Shown one piece after another: positions 17,679-25,183 of a stretch of 64,000 nt of DNA. How positions within the stretch are numbered: position 1 is the first letter of the stretch; every line of letters starts with the position of its first letter. The notes under the pieces were generated by a model. It was not told the DNA's origin, made no database searches, and saw only the letters and a program-made list of their open reading frames with translations. Made by a program: the position numbers and the translations under genes. This DNA is from Caulobacter sp. BK020 (GTDB lineage Bacteria > Pseudomonadota > Alphaproteobacteria > Caulobacterales > Caulobacteraceae): positions 62,001-126,000 of the forward strand of contig NZ_SLZL01000004.1 of NCBI RefSeq assembly GCF_004342605.1. Reading direction: 5' to 3'.

Positions 17679-17722
17679 CTAGAGTAAATCGTGCGATTTT
17701 GACTTTGCGCGATTTACTCTAG
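17679..17722. terminator. Hairpin between convergent genes
   Basis: The arms CTAGAGTAAATCG (17679-17691) and CGATTTACTCTAG (17710-17722) are perfectly complementary over 13 bp. It separates two convergent genes and could terminate transcription from both sides, though no long U-run follows. It also touches the stop codon of the minus-strand gene. It may be part of the same repeat family as the element just before it. Confidence 0.5.
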
Positions 17723-18456
17723 GCTCGAACGAAGCCGCCGGCGGTCAGGCGCAGCCCTCGCAGATCGACGCCCATCTCGCTTCGAAAGCGCGCCACCGCG
17801 GCGTCGCCAAGCCGCTTCTGGGTCGGCCAGTCGCCGCGCTTGAGGGCGTCGACATAGGCCGCCTGCTGGACCAGGAAGTTCAGCATCAAGGTCTCGGCGA
17901 ATTCCTGGCGGCCAGGGTCGTCCAGGCGCGCGAACGCCGGATTGCCCGCCATGATGGCCCGGACCTGTTGGCGAACGGCCAGGACCTGGGCGCGGTCGCT
18001 GTCGGCGTTGTTGGCGATCACCCAGTTGAGGATCCAGTAGGCGGCCAAGGCGTCGGCCGCATCGCCCGGTCGCAGGCCATCGCCGCCGACCAGTTGCGCC
18101 CAGTCGCGCACCGGGTCGCCGCGCTCCAGCAGCTGCGCCACGCGACGCCCCTCTTCCGGACTGGTCTGCTTGCCCATCCAGTCGGCGAACTGACGCCGTA
18201 CTCTGGCGCTGACCGCCGGGGCCGGACGATAGACAGTGGTGATCGAGGTCGAACGAGGCTGGCTCGGAGTCGGCGCCCGCCGGCTCGCCTCGCCCGGCCG
18301 CGCGCCGATGGCCGCCTCGACACGCTGCTGGTTGAGAATGTCCTTCAGGACATAGTCGTTCGGCAGAACGGTCGGCATGTCCTGGGCGTGGACGGACGTG
18401 ACCGCGCCGGTCAGGGCCATGAGCAGCGCCAGGCCAATCGATCCCAGGATCTTCAA
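17719..18456 (-). CDS. Sec-exported protein, paralogue of the gene at 19031-19789
   Basis: The likely start is a TTG (18456) that overlaps the upstream stop (TTGA). It gives a signal peptide LKILGSIGLALLMALTGAVT ending SVHA. The mature protein of about 220 residues aligns end to end with the product of 19031-19789: both have YR(P)A-PAV-ARV--QFADW/F, VGGDGLRPGDAADALAAYWI versus VDGLRRGDVADAMAAYWV, and the shared end RFRSEMGVDLRGLRLTAGGFVR. The family is not recognised by name. With a Sec signal it likely acts in the periplasm. Confidence 0.75.
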   Translation of the reverse strand: MKILGSIGLALLMALTGAVTSVHAQDMPTVLPNDYVLKDILNQQRVEAAIGARPGEASRRAPTPSQPRSTSITTVYRPAPAVSARVRRQFADWMGKQTSPEEGRRVAQLLERGDPVRDWAQLVGGDGLRPGDAADALAAYWILNWVIANNADSDRAQVLAVRQQVRAIMAGNPAFARLDDPGRQEFAETLMLNFLVQQAAYVDALKRGDWPTQKRLGDAAVARFRSEMGVDLRGLRLTAGGFVRA

Positions 18457-18953
18457 ACCTTCGACTCCGGCGCCGGCGCGGTGGCGTCCGTGCGGGTCAG
18501 GTTCGCCAGGGCCGCGGCGGGCCGATCCAGCTTGTGGTGGAAGGCCAGGGTGACGTCCATCTGGGCCTGGCCGCGCATCTGCGTCCACCACTGGTCGTGG
18601 ACCGCCGCCTGGAAATTGCCGTTGGTGCGCTCGGAGCGGGTTTCGATCGCCGGATCGGCGACCGTGTCGGCCGTGTCCTCCACCGCGCCCGCCGCGTCGT
18701 CGACCACGCCGCCGACGCCGTTCAGCAGCCCGCCCAGTCCTTCGGCGAGCAGCGCCCCCTCCAACGCGCCACGCTGAGCCGGCGGCAACCCTCGCAGGGC
18801 GGAGGTCAGCTCTGCGCGGTCGGCTTCGGCGAAGGCCGCGCCATCCAGTTCGCCGCTGCGCCGAAAACGGTCGACCGCCTCATCGAGACGGCCATCGCGG
18901 GCGGGAGCGGCGGCCGCGGCGCGCCCTGGGCCGGGAAGATCTTGCACGATCAT
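18453..18953 (-). CDS. Small protein without signal peptide, candidate type III substrate or partner
   Basis: A 166-residue protein of unknown family. It has a Gly/Val-rich segment at about 72-86 (GLGGLLNGVGGVVDDAAG) and an aromatic patch VHDQWWTQMRGQAQMDVTLAFHHKL near the C-terminus. It has no Sec signal. It sits between the two paralogous Sec-exported proteins and overlaps the downstream one by four bases. A GGGG-TTTT-CCCC variant of the regional palindrome is 49 bases upstream. The assignment as a secreted protein is inference from context. Confidence 0.6.
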   Translation of the reverse strand: MIVQDLPGPGRAAAAAPARDGRLDEAVDRFRRSGELDGAAFAEADRAELTSALRGLPPAQRGALEGALLAEGLGGLLNGVGGVVDDAAGAVEDTADTVADPAIETRSERTNGNFQAAVHDQWWTQMRGQAQMDVTLAFHHKLDRPAAALANLTRTDATAPAPESKV

Positions 18954-19001
18954 GACGGAGCCTCCTGCTCCTAACCTGCGCCAAGCGGTCCGGCGCGACT
19001 A

Positions 19002-19017
19002 TTGGGGTTTTCCCCAG
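19002..19017. promoter_or_regulatory. CTAGGG-like palindrome F (variant)
   Basis: The sequence is TTGGGGTTTTCCCCAG. It has the same spacing and central TTTT as the other boxes but GG/CC in place of AG/CT at the inner edges. It lies 49 bases upstream of the gene at 18453-18953, in the minus-strand direction. Confidence 0.5.
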
Positions 19018-19030
19018 CGGTCACGAAGCT

Positions 19031-19789
19031 TCAGCGCACGAAGCCGGCCGGGGTCAGCCTCAACTGGCGCAGATCGACGTTCATCTCGCTGCGGAAGCGC
19101 GCGACCGCGGCGTCCGAGAGCCGGCTGGCCAGGCTCTTGTCGCCCTTGGCCGTGGCGTCCGAAAACGCCGAGCCCTGGGCGACGAAATTGTACATGAACA
19201 CCTCGGCCATCTCCTGCCTGGCGGCGTCGTCGAGACGGGCGAACTGCGGGTTCGCCCCGAGCGCCCGATAGACCTGGCCCCGGACGGCCTGGACCTGAGT
19301 GCGGTCGGTGAAGGGCACCTTGTTGGCGATCTGCCAGTTTTGCACCCAGTAAGCGGCCATCGCATCGGCCACGTCGCCCCGGCGCAGGCCATCGACCGAG
19401 ACATGCTTTTCCCAGGCGCCGAGCAGATCGTTCTGCTGGACCGCCTGGCGCAGACGGGGACCGTTGGCGGGGTCGGTCTTGGCCACGAAATCGGCGAACT
19501 GGCTCTTGACCCGCGTGGTTACGGCGGGCGAGGCGCGGTAACGGGTGTTGACCGACACGGCCTGCCGCGACGCCGACAGTCCGGCGCCAGCGCCGCCGCC
19601 CACCCGGCGGGCGCCGCTTCCGCCCCCCCGCACAGTGTTGCCCAGCACGTTGTTCATCTGGCCGACGGCCATCATGGACGAGCCGAAGTCGATATACTGG
19701 CTGCCGATGCTGGGAAAGTCCTGGGCCGCGGCGGGAAGGCCCACGGCCAACACCATGGCGCTCAACACGGGGACAAGGCAGCGTTTCAT
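19031..19789 (-). CDS. Sec-exported protein, paralogue of the gene at 17719-18456
   Basis: The start at MKRCLVPVLSAMVLAVGL gives a textbook signal peptide (cleavage near LPAAAQ) and follows a GGAGAAAG Shine-Dalgarno. The mature part has about 230 residues. A Gly-rich stretch (GGGSGARRVGGGAGAG) near residue 65 is followed by the domain shared with the paralogue (RASPAVTTRVKSQFADFV to the C-terminal LTPAGFVR). No catalytic motif is evident. The pair flanks a small protein gene that follows a CTAGGG box variant, so all three may serve the type III system. This is positional inference. Confidence 0.75.
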   Translation of the reverse strand: MKRCLVPVLSAMVLAVGLPAAAQDFPSIGSQYIDFGSSMMAVGQMNNVLGNTVRGGGSGARRVGGGAGAGLSASRQAVSVNTRYRASPAVTTRVKSQFADFVAKTDPANGPRLRQAVQQNDLLGAWEKHVSVDGLRRGDVADAMAAYWVQNWQIANKVPFTDRTQVQAVRGQVYRALGANPQFARLDDAARQEMAEVFMYNFVAQGSAFSDATAKGDKSLASRLSDAAVARFRSEMNVDLRQLRLTPAGFVR

Positions 19790-19841
19790 CCGGCTTTCTC
19801 CAGTTTTTTCCAACCCTGACGTGCAATATTGACAACAAAAC

Positions 19842-19867
19842 GACAGGCGGTCCAAGGACCGCCTGTC
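19842..19867. terminator. Rho-independent terminator
   Basis: GACAGGCGGTCC and GGACCGCCTGTC form a perfect 12-bp stem with a minimal loop. On the minus strand it is followed by GTTTTGTTG, so it terminates the 19891-20529 transcript. On the plus strand TTTCTGT follows, which is weaker. Confidence 0.8.
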
Positions 19868-19890
19868 TTTCTGTACTGCAAAGCTTGAGC

Positions 19891-20529
19891 TTAACCCTTG
19901 CGGGCCAGGGCCGAGCCGGCTTCGCCGATGGACTTGATCGAGTTGTTCAGCGCTTGGCTGACCATGTTCATTTCCTGACCCAGAGCCTGGATCTCGGCGG
20001 TCAGCTGGCCGTACTTGGAGTCCTTGGAGTCCAGGCCGCCCAGCTGATCGGTCTTGGCCTTCATCTGACCCATCTTGTTGTCCATGACCTTGCCCAGCGC
20101 CTTGGCCAGGGCGACCAGGAAGCTGTCGCCCTTGGTCGACTTGGCTTCGCCGCCGTCGCGGACCTGATCGAGGATCGAGCGGGTCCAGCTTTGGGCCACG
20201 TCCTCGGCGGTGCGCTGCAGATCGCCCTGCTGCTGCGGGTTCAGGTTGAAGGCGTCGCCCGCGTTCTGCACGGCCTCGGTCAGGCTCTGGGCCGCGCCGC
20301 CCGGATTGCCGCTGGCGGCTTGGAAGACGCCTTGCGCCATGTCGATCACGCCTTGCGGGAGGCCCAGTTGCTGACCGACCTGCTGGATCACCTGGCTGGC
20401 GACCGAGCTGATGATCTGCTGGAAGATCGACTGGAAGGCCAGCGAGGTGCCGCCCGTCAGGGCCGCGAGGGCGACGGTGCTGAACAGGCTGCCGATGTTG
20501 AGACCGCCGCCGCTGAAGATACCGGACAT
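19891..20529 (-). CDS. Helical protein with hydrophobic N-terminus, candidate type III translocator or substrate
   Basis: The 212-residue product has a hydrophobic, Gly-rich region at about 8-45 (STVALAALTGGTSLAFQSIF) without the charge pattern of a Sec signal. Gln-rich helices follow and a C-terminal coiled coil (about 155-210) with KMGQMKAKTDQLGGLDSKDS. Small type III translocators combine a membrane-insertion stretch and a coiled coil in this way, but no family match is recognised. It is a single-gene unit: palindrome B lies about 112-120 bases upstream and a strong terminator lies just downstream, implying strong dedicated expression. Confidence 0.6.
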   Translation of the reverse strand: MSGIFSGGGLNIGSLFSTVALAALTGGTSLAFQSIFQQIISSVASQVIQQVGQQLGLPQGVIDMAQGVFQAASGNPGGAAQSLTEAVQNAGDAFNLNPQQQGDLQRTAEDVAQSWTRSILDQVRDGGEAKSTKGDSFLVALAKALGKVMDNKMGQMKAKTDQLGGLDSKDSKYGQLTAEIQALGQEMNMVSQALNNSIKSIGEAGSALARKG

Positions 20530-20625
20530 GATTGGGACTCCGCGATGTGAAATCTGGCGCCTTGGGTCTGCCTGGCGCTCATCGCCGTGACCTGGCGATA
20601 GAAGACAACCATTCCGCGCCGTTCG

Positions 20626-21006
20626 TCAGAAGTCGGGGCGTTCCCTAGCTAGGGTTTTCCCTATCAGCCGGCGCAGGGCCGTCGGAGGCTGGGCGGCGCG
20701 GCGACGGGCCTGTTCGGCGGCGCTGGCTTCGGCCGCCAGTTCCTCGGGCGAGCGGGGCCGGCGGTCGAGGACCGTGATCTGGCCGGCCGTGACCCCCAGC
20801 AGGAACACTTCGTCGCGATAGGCCACCAGGGTCAGCCGCTCGCGCTGGCCCACCGGCAGAGCGCGCAGATAGCGGATCTGGTCGTCGCTGGGGGCGCCGG
20901 CCTGCAGGCGCTTCAGCAGCTTGAGGGAGAAGAACGCCAGGCCCAGCACGATGGCCAGGGCGACGGCGACCGTCAGCAGTTCGAGCAGCGCGCTGGCGAG
21001 GTTCAC
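20626..21006 (-). CDS. FliO-like membrane protein next to SctU
   Basis: A 126-residue protein with one N-terminal membrane helix (about 8-28, LLTVAVALAIVLGLAFFSL). A small cytoplasmic domain follows with ALPVGQRERLTLVAYRDEVFLLGVT, then ITVLDRRP. This is the arrangement and signature of FliO/FliZ-family proteins (LPLGPKRRLVLVEVGGRRLLLGVT type). In flagella FliO assists assembly of the FliP-FliR export gate. It overlaps the sctU stop by four bases and is co-transcribed with it. FliO is normally absent from non-flagellar systems, so its presence is unusual. Confidence 0.75.
   Translation of the reverse strand: MNLASALLELLTVAVALAIVLGLAFFSLKLLKRLQAGAPSDDQIRYLRALPVGQRERLTLVAYRDEVFLLGVTAGQITVLDRRPRSPEELAAEASAAEQARRRAAQPPTALRRLIGKTLARERPDF
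20641..20663. promoter_or_regulatory. CTAGGG palindrome B
   Basis: TTCCCTAG is followed at once by CTAGGGTTTTCCCTA, so the element contains one and a half copies of the palindrome. It overlaps the last codons of the FliO-like gene. It is 112-120 bases upstream of the start of the helical protein gene at 20529. Confidence 0.65.
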
Positions 21007-22175
21007 TGGGGCTCCTGATCAGGCCGGAAGCCGCCCTCCGGCGGCGGCGGGAAGATGGGGCCCGAAGCGGCGCCGTCCGGGCTGGAACGCGATTCGCCCG
21101 GCGAAGGTTCACCTGCCGCCTCCTCGCGCAGGCGGCGGGCCCAGAGGATGACCTCGGCGACAGCCGCGAACAGGTCCTGCGGGATGATGTCGTCGACGGC
21201 CACCTTGTCGCGCAGCGCCCTGGCCAGCTCGACATTGCGGATGATCGGCACGCCGCCGGCCTCGGCCGCCTCGCGCATGGCCTGGGCGATCAACCCCTCC
21301 CCCTTGCCCAGCAGTACCGGCACGGCGTGCTCCGCCGGGTCGTAGGCCAGAGCGCAGGCGATGTGGGTCGGGTTGACCACCAGCACCGAGGCGTCGCGCG
21401 CCGCCTGCACCGCGTTCTGCTGCGCCCACTCCTGGTGCAGCTGGCGGCGATGGGCCTTCACGTGGGGATCGCCCTCAGAATCCTTCATCTCCTGGCGGAT
21501 GTCGCGACGGCTCATCCGCATCTTCTTGGTGAACGAGAACTTCTGGTAGGCGAAGTCCAGCATCGACACGAACAGGAACACCCCCACCGTACCGGCCAGG
21601 AGCTGGAAGGTGATCCCGCCATAGGCCGCCAGCGCGCCGTCGGCCTCGCCGGTCGGCACGGCCATCAGCTTGTCGAACGCCGCCGCGGCGACGATCCAGG
21701 TCAGCACCACCAGCAGCAGGGTCTTGGCCAGCGACTTGACCACCTCGAACAGGTTGTCGGTGTTGAACATCCGCTTGAGCCCCTCGCCGGGGTTCATGTG
21801 CGACATCTTCGGGCTCATCTTCTCCAGCGTGAAGACCGGCCCGACCTGGGCGAACTCGGCCAGCATGCCGAAGATCGCGATCGGCAGCAGCAGCATCGCC
21901 GTGATGGAGACGAAGGCCCTTCCTGCGGCGGCGCCGGCGATCGGCCAGGCCTCGGCGAACGGGCGGTCCATCACGGCGAAGATCTCGTCGAACAGCCCGC
22001 CCAGCCGGTCCAGGGTGAAGCCGGCCGCCATCAGCCCCAAGAGCAGCCAGGCGCCCAGGACGGCCGTCGAGGTGACGTCCTTGCTCTTGGGGACATCGCC
22101 TTTCTTGCGGGCGTCGGACAGGCGCTTGGGCGTCGGCTTTTCGGTCTTGTCGCCACCGTCATTCTTCTCAGCCAT
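21003..22175 (-). CDS. sctU: Type III secretion export-gate switch protein SctU (FlhB/YscU family)
   Basis: SctU controls the change of substrate specificity through self-cleavage. The N-terminus TEKPTPKRLSDARKKGDVPK is the family signature. Four membrane helices occupy about 30-215. The cytoplasmic domain contains the autocleavage site N268-P-T-H (VVNPTHIACAL) and the terminal stretch VDDIIPQDLFAAVAEVI. The form NPTHIA is typical of SctU. At 390 aa it is longer than most SctU proteins because of a Pro/Ser-rich tail after RRLREEAAGE. It is divergent from the main operon and paired with the FliO-like gene. Confidence 0.95.
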   Translation of the reverse strand: MAEKNDGGDKTEKPTPKRLSDARKKGDVPKSKDVTSTAVLGAWLLLGLMAAGFTLDRLGGLFDEIFAVMDRPFAEAWPIAGAAAGRAFVSITAMLLLPIAIFGMLAEFAQVGPVFTLEKMSPKMSHMNPGEGLKRMFNTDNLFEVVKSLAKTLLLVVLTWIVAAAAFDKLMAVPTGEADGALAAYGGITFQLLAGTVGVFLFVSMLDFAYQKFSFTKKMRMSRRDIRQEMKDSEGDPHVKAHRRQLHQEWAQQNAVQAARDASVLVVNPTHIACALAYDPAEHAVPVLLGKGEGLIAQAMREAAEAGGVPIIRNVELARALRDKVAVDDIIPQDLFAAVAEVILWARRLREEAAGEPSPGESRSSPDGAASGPIFPPPPEGGFRPDQEPQ

Positions 22176-22356
22176 AGCGTGTGCTCACGAAGAAACGCCG
22201 GTCCTTGACCGTTGATCGGCCAACGAATTTGACGAGTTCATATCCAAATGGGGCAGAAAGATGACAACCTGAACCATAGATGATCATAAGCTTAAGCTTG
22301 GACTATCTCGCCATTATATCAGTATACCGCGCTTAAAAATTGTCACGAATGCGCAG

Positions 22357-22380
22357 TTGACAGGTCAGACAGCCTAAAGT
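22357..22380 (+). promoter_or_regulatory. Probable housekeeping promoter of the main type III operon
   Basis: TTGACA at 22357-22362 is followed by GCCTAAAGT at 22372-22380. This short spacing and -10 shape fit the Caulobacter sigma-73 consensus (TTGACG, then GCTANA). It lies about 55 bases upstream of the lytic transglycosylase start in an AT-rich 260-bp divergent region. A half-site GGGAAAAC follows at 22397. Confidence 0.45.
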
Positions 22381-22434
22381 TAACCTTTAAATCGTCGGGA
22401 AAACAGACGGGGCGCTACACGAGGGAACCAATGA

Positions 22435-23139
22435 ATGCGCAAGTTCTGCGTAGCGCCAACTATTGCCTGTTTAATATTGATTTCATCCAGCTCAGCACTT
22501 GCTTATGAATGCGAGACGGAGGACGGGCTGAAATTCAGCTCAAGCCAGGCGCTCAACGAGAAGTTTTCCTTGGCGCTGGCCGATTGCAGGGTTGAAACTC
22601 AACCAACGGCGGCATCCGAACAGCTCAGGCTCTATGACGCGCCCGTCTCGGCGACTGCGGTCATCTCTGCGGGCCGGATGGTCCCGACGCCCACCGTCGT
22701 CGCCTCGCGGGGGCTGGCGGGAACCGCGCTCTATGCCAACCAGACCGCCGCGGTCGCCCGTGACTACAACATCGACCCGGACCTGTTGCGCGCCGTCATG
22801 CACGTGGAATCGCGGGGCAACGCCGCCGCCGTCTCGCCCAAGGGCGCCCGGGGCCTGATGCAGATCATGCCGGCCACGGCCAAGCGCTTCGGGGTCCGCG
22901 AACCGCTGGTCGAGCTGAGCGATCCGATGATCAACATCCGCACCGGCGCGGCCTATCTGAAGACCCTGCAGCACCGCTTCGGCAACAATCTGGAACTGGT
23001 GCTGGCGGCCTACAACGCCGGCGAGGGCGCGGTGATCAAGTACGGCCTGAAGACCCCGCCCTATCGCGAGACCCAGGGCTACGTGACCAGCGTCATGGGC
23101 CGGTACCGCACCCTCGTCTCGGCGCGCGGCAGCCAATAG
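22435..23139 (+). CDS. Lytic transglycosylase, first gene of the type III operon
   Basis: A signal peptide (MRKFCVAPTIACLILISSSSALA) targets it to the periplasm. The SLT domain (about 105-225) has the catalytic Glu in HVESRGN, the core GARGLMQIMPATAKRFGV and AAYNAGEGAV. Such enzymes open the peptidoglycan so that the needle complex can cross it, as IpgF and IagB do in other systems. It is 234 aa long. The start follows GAGGG. sctV begins 21 bases after its stop, so it belongs to the secretion operon. Confidence 0.9.
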   Translation: MRKFCVAPTIACLILISSSSALAYECETEDGLKFSSSQALNEKFSLALADCRVETQPTAASEQLRLYDAPVSATAVISAGRMVPTPTVVASRGLAGTALYANQTAAVARDYNIDPDLLRAVMHVESRGNAAAVSPKGARGLMQIMPATAKRFGVREPLVELSDPMINIRTGAAYLKTLQHRFGNNLELVLAAYNAGEGAVIKYGLKTPPYRETQGYVTSVMGRYRTLVSARGSQ

Positions 23140-23160
23140 GCGGGACGAAGGGCCGAAGCG

Positions 23161-25170
23161 ATGAGCGTCGAATCCTATCTCAAGCGCCTGCAGCGCCGTC
23201 CCGATCAGGGCTTGGTCGCGCGGTTCAGCGACCTGTTCCTGGTCGCTGGCGTGGTGGCCATCGTCGGGCTGATGATCCTGCCGCTGCCGGCCCTGGCGCT
23301 GGACACCCTGGTGGCGGTCAACATCTGCTTCGGCGTGATGCTGCTGCTGGTGGCGATCTACATCTCGACCATCGTCGAGTTCTCGGTCTTTCCCAGCCTG
23401 CTGCTGATCACCACCCTGTATCGCCTGGCCCTGTCGATCGCCACGACCCGGATGATCCTGATCGAGGGCCACGCCGGGCATATCATCGACACTTTCGGGA
23501 CCCTGGTGGCCGGCGGCAACCTGGTGGTCGGGCTGGTGGTGTTCCTGATCATCACCGTCGTGCAGTTCATCGTCATCGCCAAGGGCGCCGAACGGGTCGC
23601 CGAAGTGGCCGCGCGCTTCAGCCTGGACGCCATGCCGGGCAAGCAGCTGTCGATCGACAGCGACCTGCGCTCGGGCATGATCGACAAGGACGAGGCCAAG
23701 CGTCGCCGCCGCGTCCTGGAGATGGAAAGCAAGCTGCACGGCAGCCTCGATGGGGCGATGAAGTTCGTCAAGGGCGACGCCATCGCCAGCATCATCATCG
23801 TGGTGATCAACCTGCTGGGGGGCCTGGCCATCGGCATGATCCAGCAGGGGCTGGAGTTCGGCGCGGCGATCCACAAGTACTCGATCCTGACCATCGGCGA
23901 CGGCATGGTCACCCAGATCCCGGCCCTGCTGGGCGCCATGGCCGCCGGCCTGATCGTCACCCGCACCACCGACGAGGACAGCGACAGCCACCTGGGCGAC
24001 GCGGTGCGCAAGCAGTTCGCGGCCAAGCCCCGGGTGTTCCTTGTGTCGGGCGGCATCTGCTGGCTGATGGCCCTGATCCCCGGCTTCCCCGCCCCGGTGT
24101 TCCTGCTGCTGGGCGGCGTGGCCCTGGTCACCGGCGCCCTGCTGGACGTCGATCTGCGGTCCAGGCTGACCCGGCGGTTCGCCCCCGGGCGCGCCCTGGC
24201 CGAGGAGGCCAAGGCCCCGCCCGTCGCGGCCCAGACCCGAACCCTCGACGCCCAGCCGATCGTGCCCCTGCTGCTGGAGCTGGACGGCGACGGCGTGCGC
24301 CGCCACGAGGGCGCGGTCCTGGCCCGGGCGCTGGAGGAGGTGCTCGAAAGCTTCGAGGTCCGGCTCGGCGTCGCCCTGCCCCGCGCCTCGTTCCACTACG
24401 GCGAGCCCGCCGGTCCCGCCCGCTGGCGGCTGCTGGCCTTCGAGGCCCCGATCGGAGCGGGCGAGCTGGCGGACCCGTCGGACCTGTCCGCCCTGCAAGA
24501 GGCCGTGCGTCAGGCCCTGCGCCGCAACACCGGCCTGTTCGTCGGCATCCAGGAGGCCAGCACCCTGCTGAACCGGGCCGGCGCCGACTATCCTGAGGTG
24601 GTCAAGGAAGCCGCCCGCGCCCTGCCCCTGGCCCGCATCGCCGAGGTGATGCGCCGCCTTGCCGAGGAAGAAGTCCCGCTGCGGAACCTGCGCGACATCC
24701 TGGAATCCCTGGCCGACGCCGGCCAGCGCGAGAAGGATCCGTTCGCCCTGACCGAGTTCGCGCGGGTCGCCCTGCGCCGCCAGATCAGCCACCGCTACGC
24801 CCCGGACGGCGCCCTGCGGGCCGTGGTGCTGGAGCCGCCGCTGGAACAGCACCTGCGCGAGGCCATCCGCACCGGCGGGGGCGCCCAGCAGCTGGCGCTG
24901 GATCCGGAGATGTCGCGCCGGATCACCGACGCCATCCTGGCCAAGGTGGACGACACCCAGGCGCCGGTCCTGCTGGCCGCCATCGACCTGCGCCGGCATG
25001 TGCGCAAGCTGATCGAGCCCGCTCGCTTCGACTTGGGCGTGCTGTCGTTCCACGAGCTGCTGCCCACCCTGAAACTCGACATCGCCGGCCGCGTCGCCTT
25101 CCCGCGCGAGCCGCTGACCGTCGTGCCGAACGATCCCGAACCGCCCCAAACCGCGCCGGCCGCGGCCTGA
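23161..25170 (+). CDS. sctV: Type III secretion export apparatus protein SctV (FlhA/LcrD family)
   Basis: This is the large inner-membrane export gate component that forms a nonameric cytoplasmic ring. Residues about 20-340 hold the membrane helices with the FHIPEP-type signature around TLYRLALSIATTRMILIEG and the conserved VVGLVVFLIITVVQFIVI. Next are MPGKQLSIDSDLRSGMID and AMKFVKGDAIA. The C-terminal cytoplasmic domain (about 355-669) binds chaperone-substrate complexes. The wording FIVIAKGAERVAEVAARFSLDAMPGKQ is that of non-flagellar proteins. Length (669 aa) is normal. Confidence 0.97.
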   Translation: MSVESYLKRLQRRPDQGLVARFSDLFLVAGVVAIVGLMILPLPALALDTLVAVNICFGVMLLLVAIYISTIVEFSVFPSLLLITTLYRLALSIATTRMILIEGHAGHIIDTFGTLVAGGNLVVGLVVFLIITVVQFIVIAKGAERVAEVAARFSLDAMPGKQLSIDSDLRSGMIDKDEAKRRRRVLEMESKLHGSLDGAMKFVKGDAIASIIIVVINLLGGLAIGMIQQGLEFGAAIHKYSILTIGDGMVTQIPALLGAMAAGLIVTRTTDEDSDSHLGDAVRKQFAAKPRVFLVSGGICWLMALIPGFPAPVFLLLGGVALVTGALLDVDLRSRLTRRFAPGRALAEEAKAPPVAAQTRTLDAQPIVPLLLELDGDGVRRHEGAVLARALEEVLESFEVRLGVALPRASFHYGEPAGPARWRLLAFEAPIGAGELADPSDLSALQEAVRQALRRNTGLFVGIQEASTLLNRAGADYPEVVKEAARALPLARIAEVMRRLAEEEVPLRNLRDILESLADAGQREKDPFALTEFARVALRRQISHRYAPDGALRAVVLEPPLEQHLREAIRTGGGAQQLALDPEMSRRITDAILAKVDDTQAPVLLAAIDLRRHVRKLIEPARFDLGVLSFHELLPTLKLDIAGRVAFPREPLTVVPNDPEPPQTAPAAA

Positions 25171-25183
25171 ACCTGGAGACGGA

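Noticed and set aside
22397..22404. GGGAAAAC before the lytic transglycosylase gene as a seventh palindrome
   Set aside because: Only one half matches. The right arm (CAGAC) does not pair, so it was not listed as a box.
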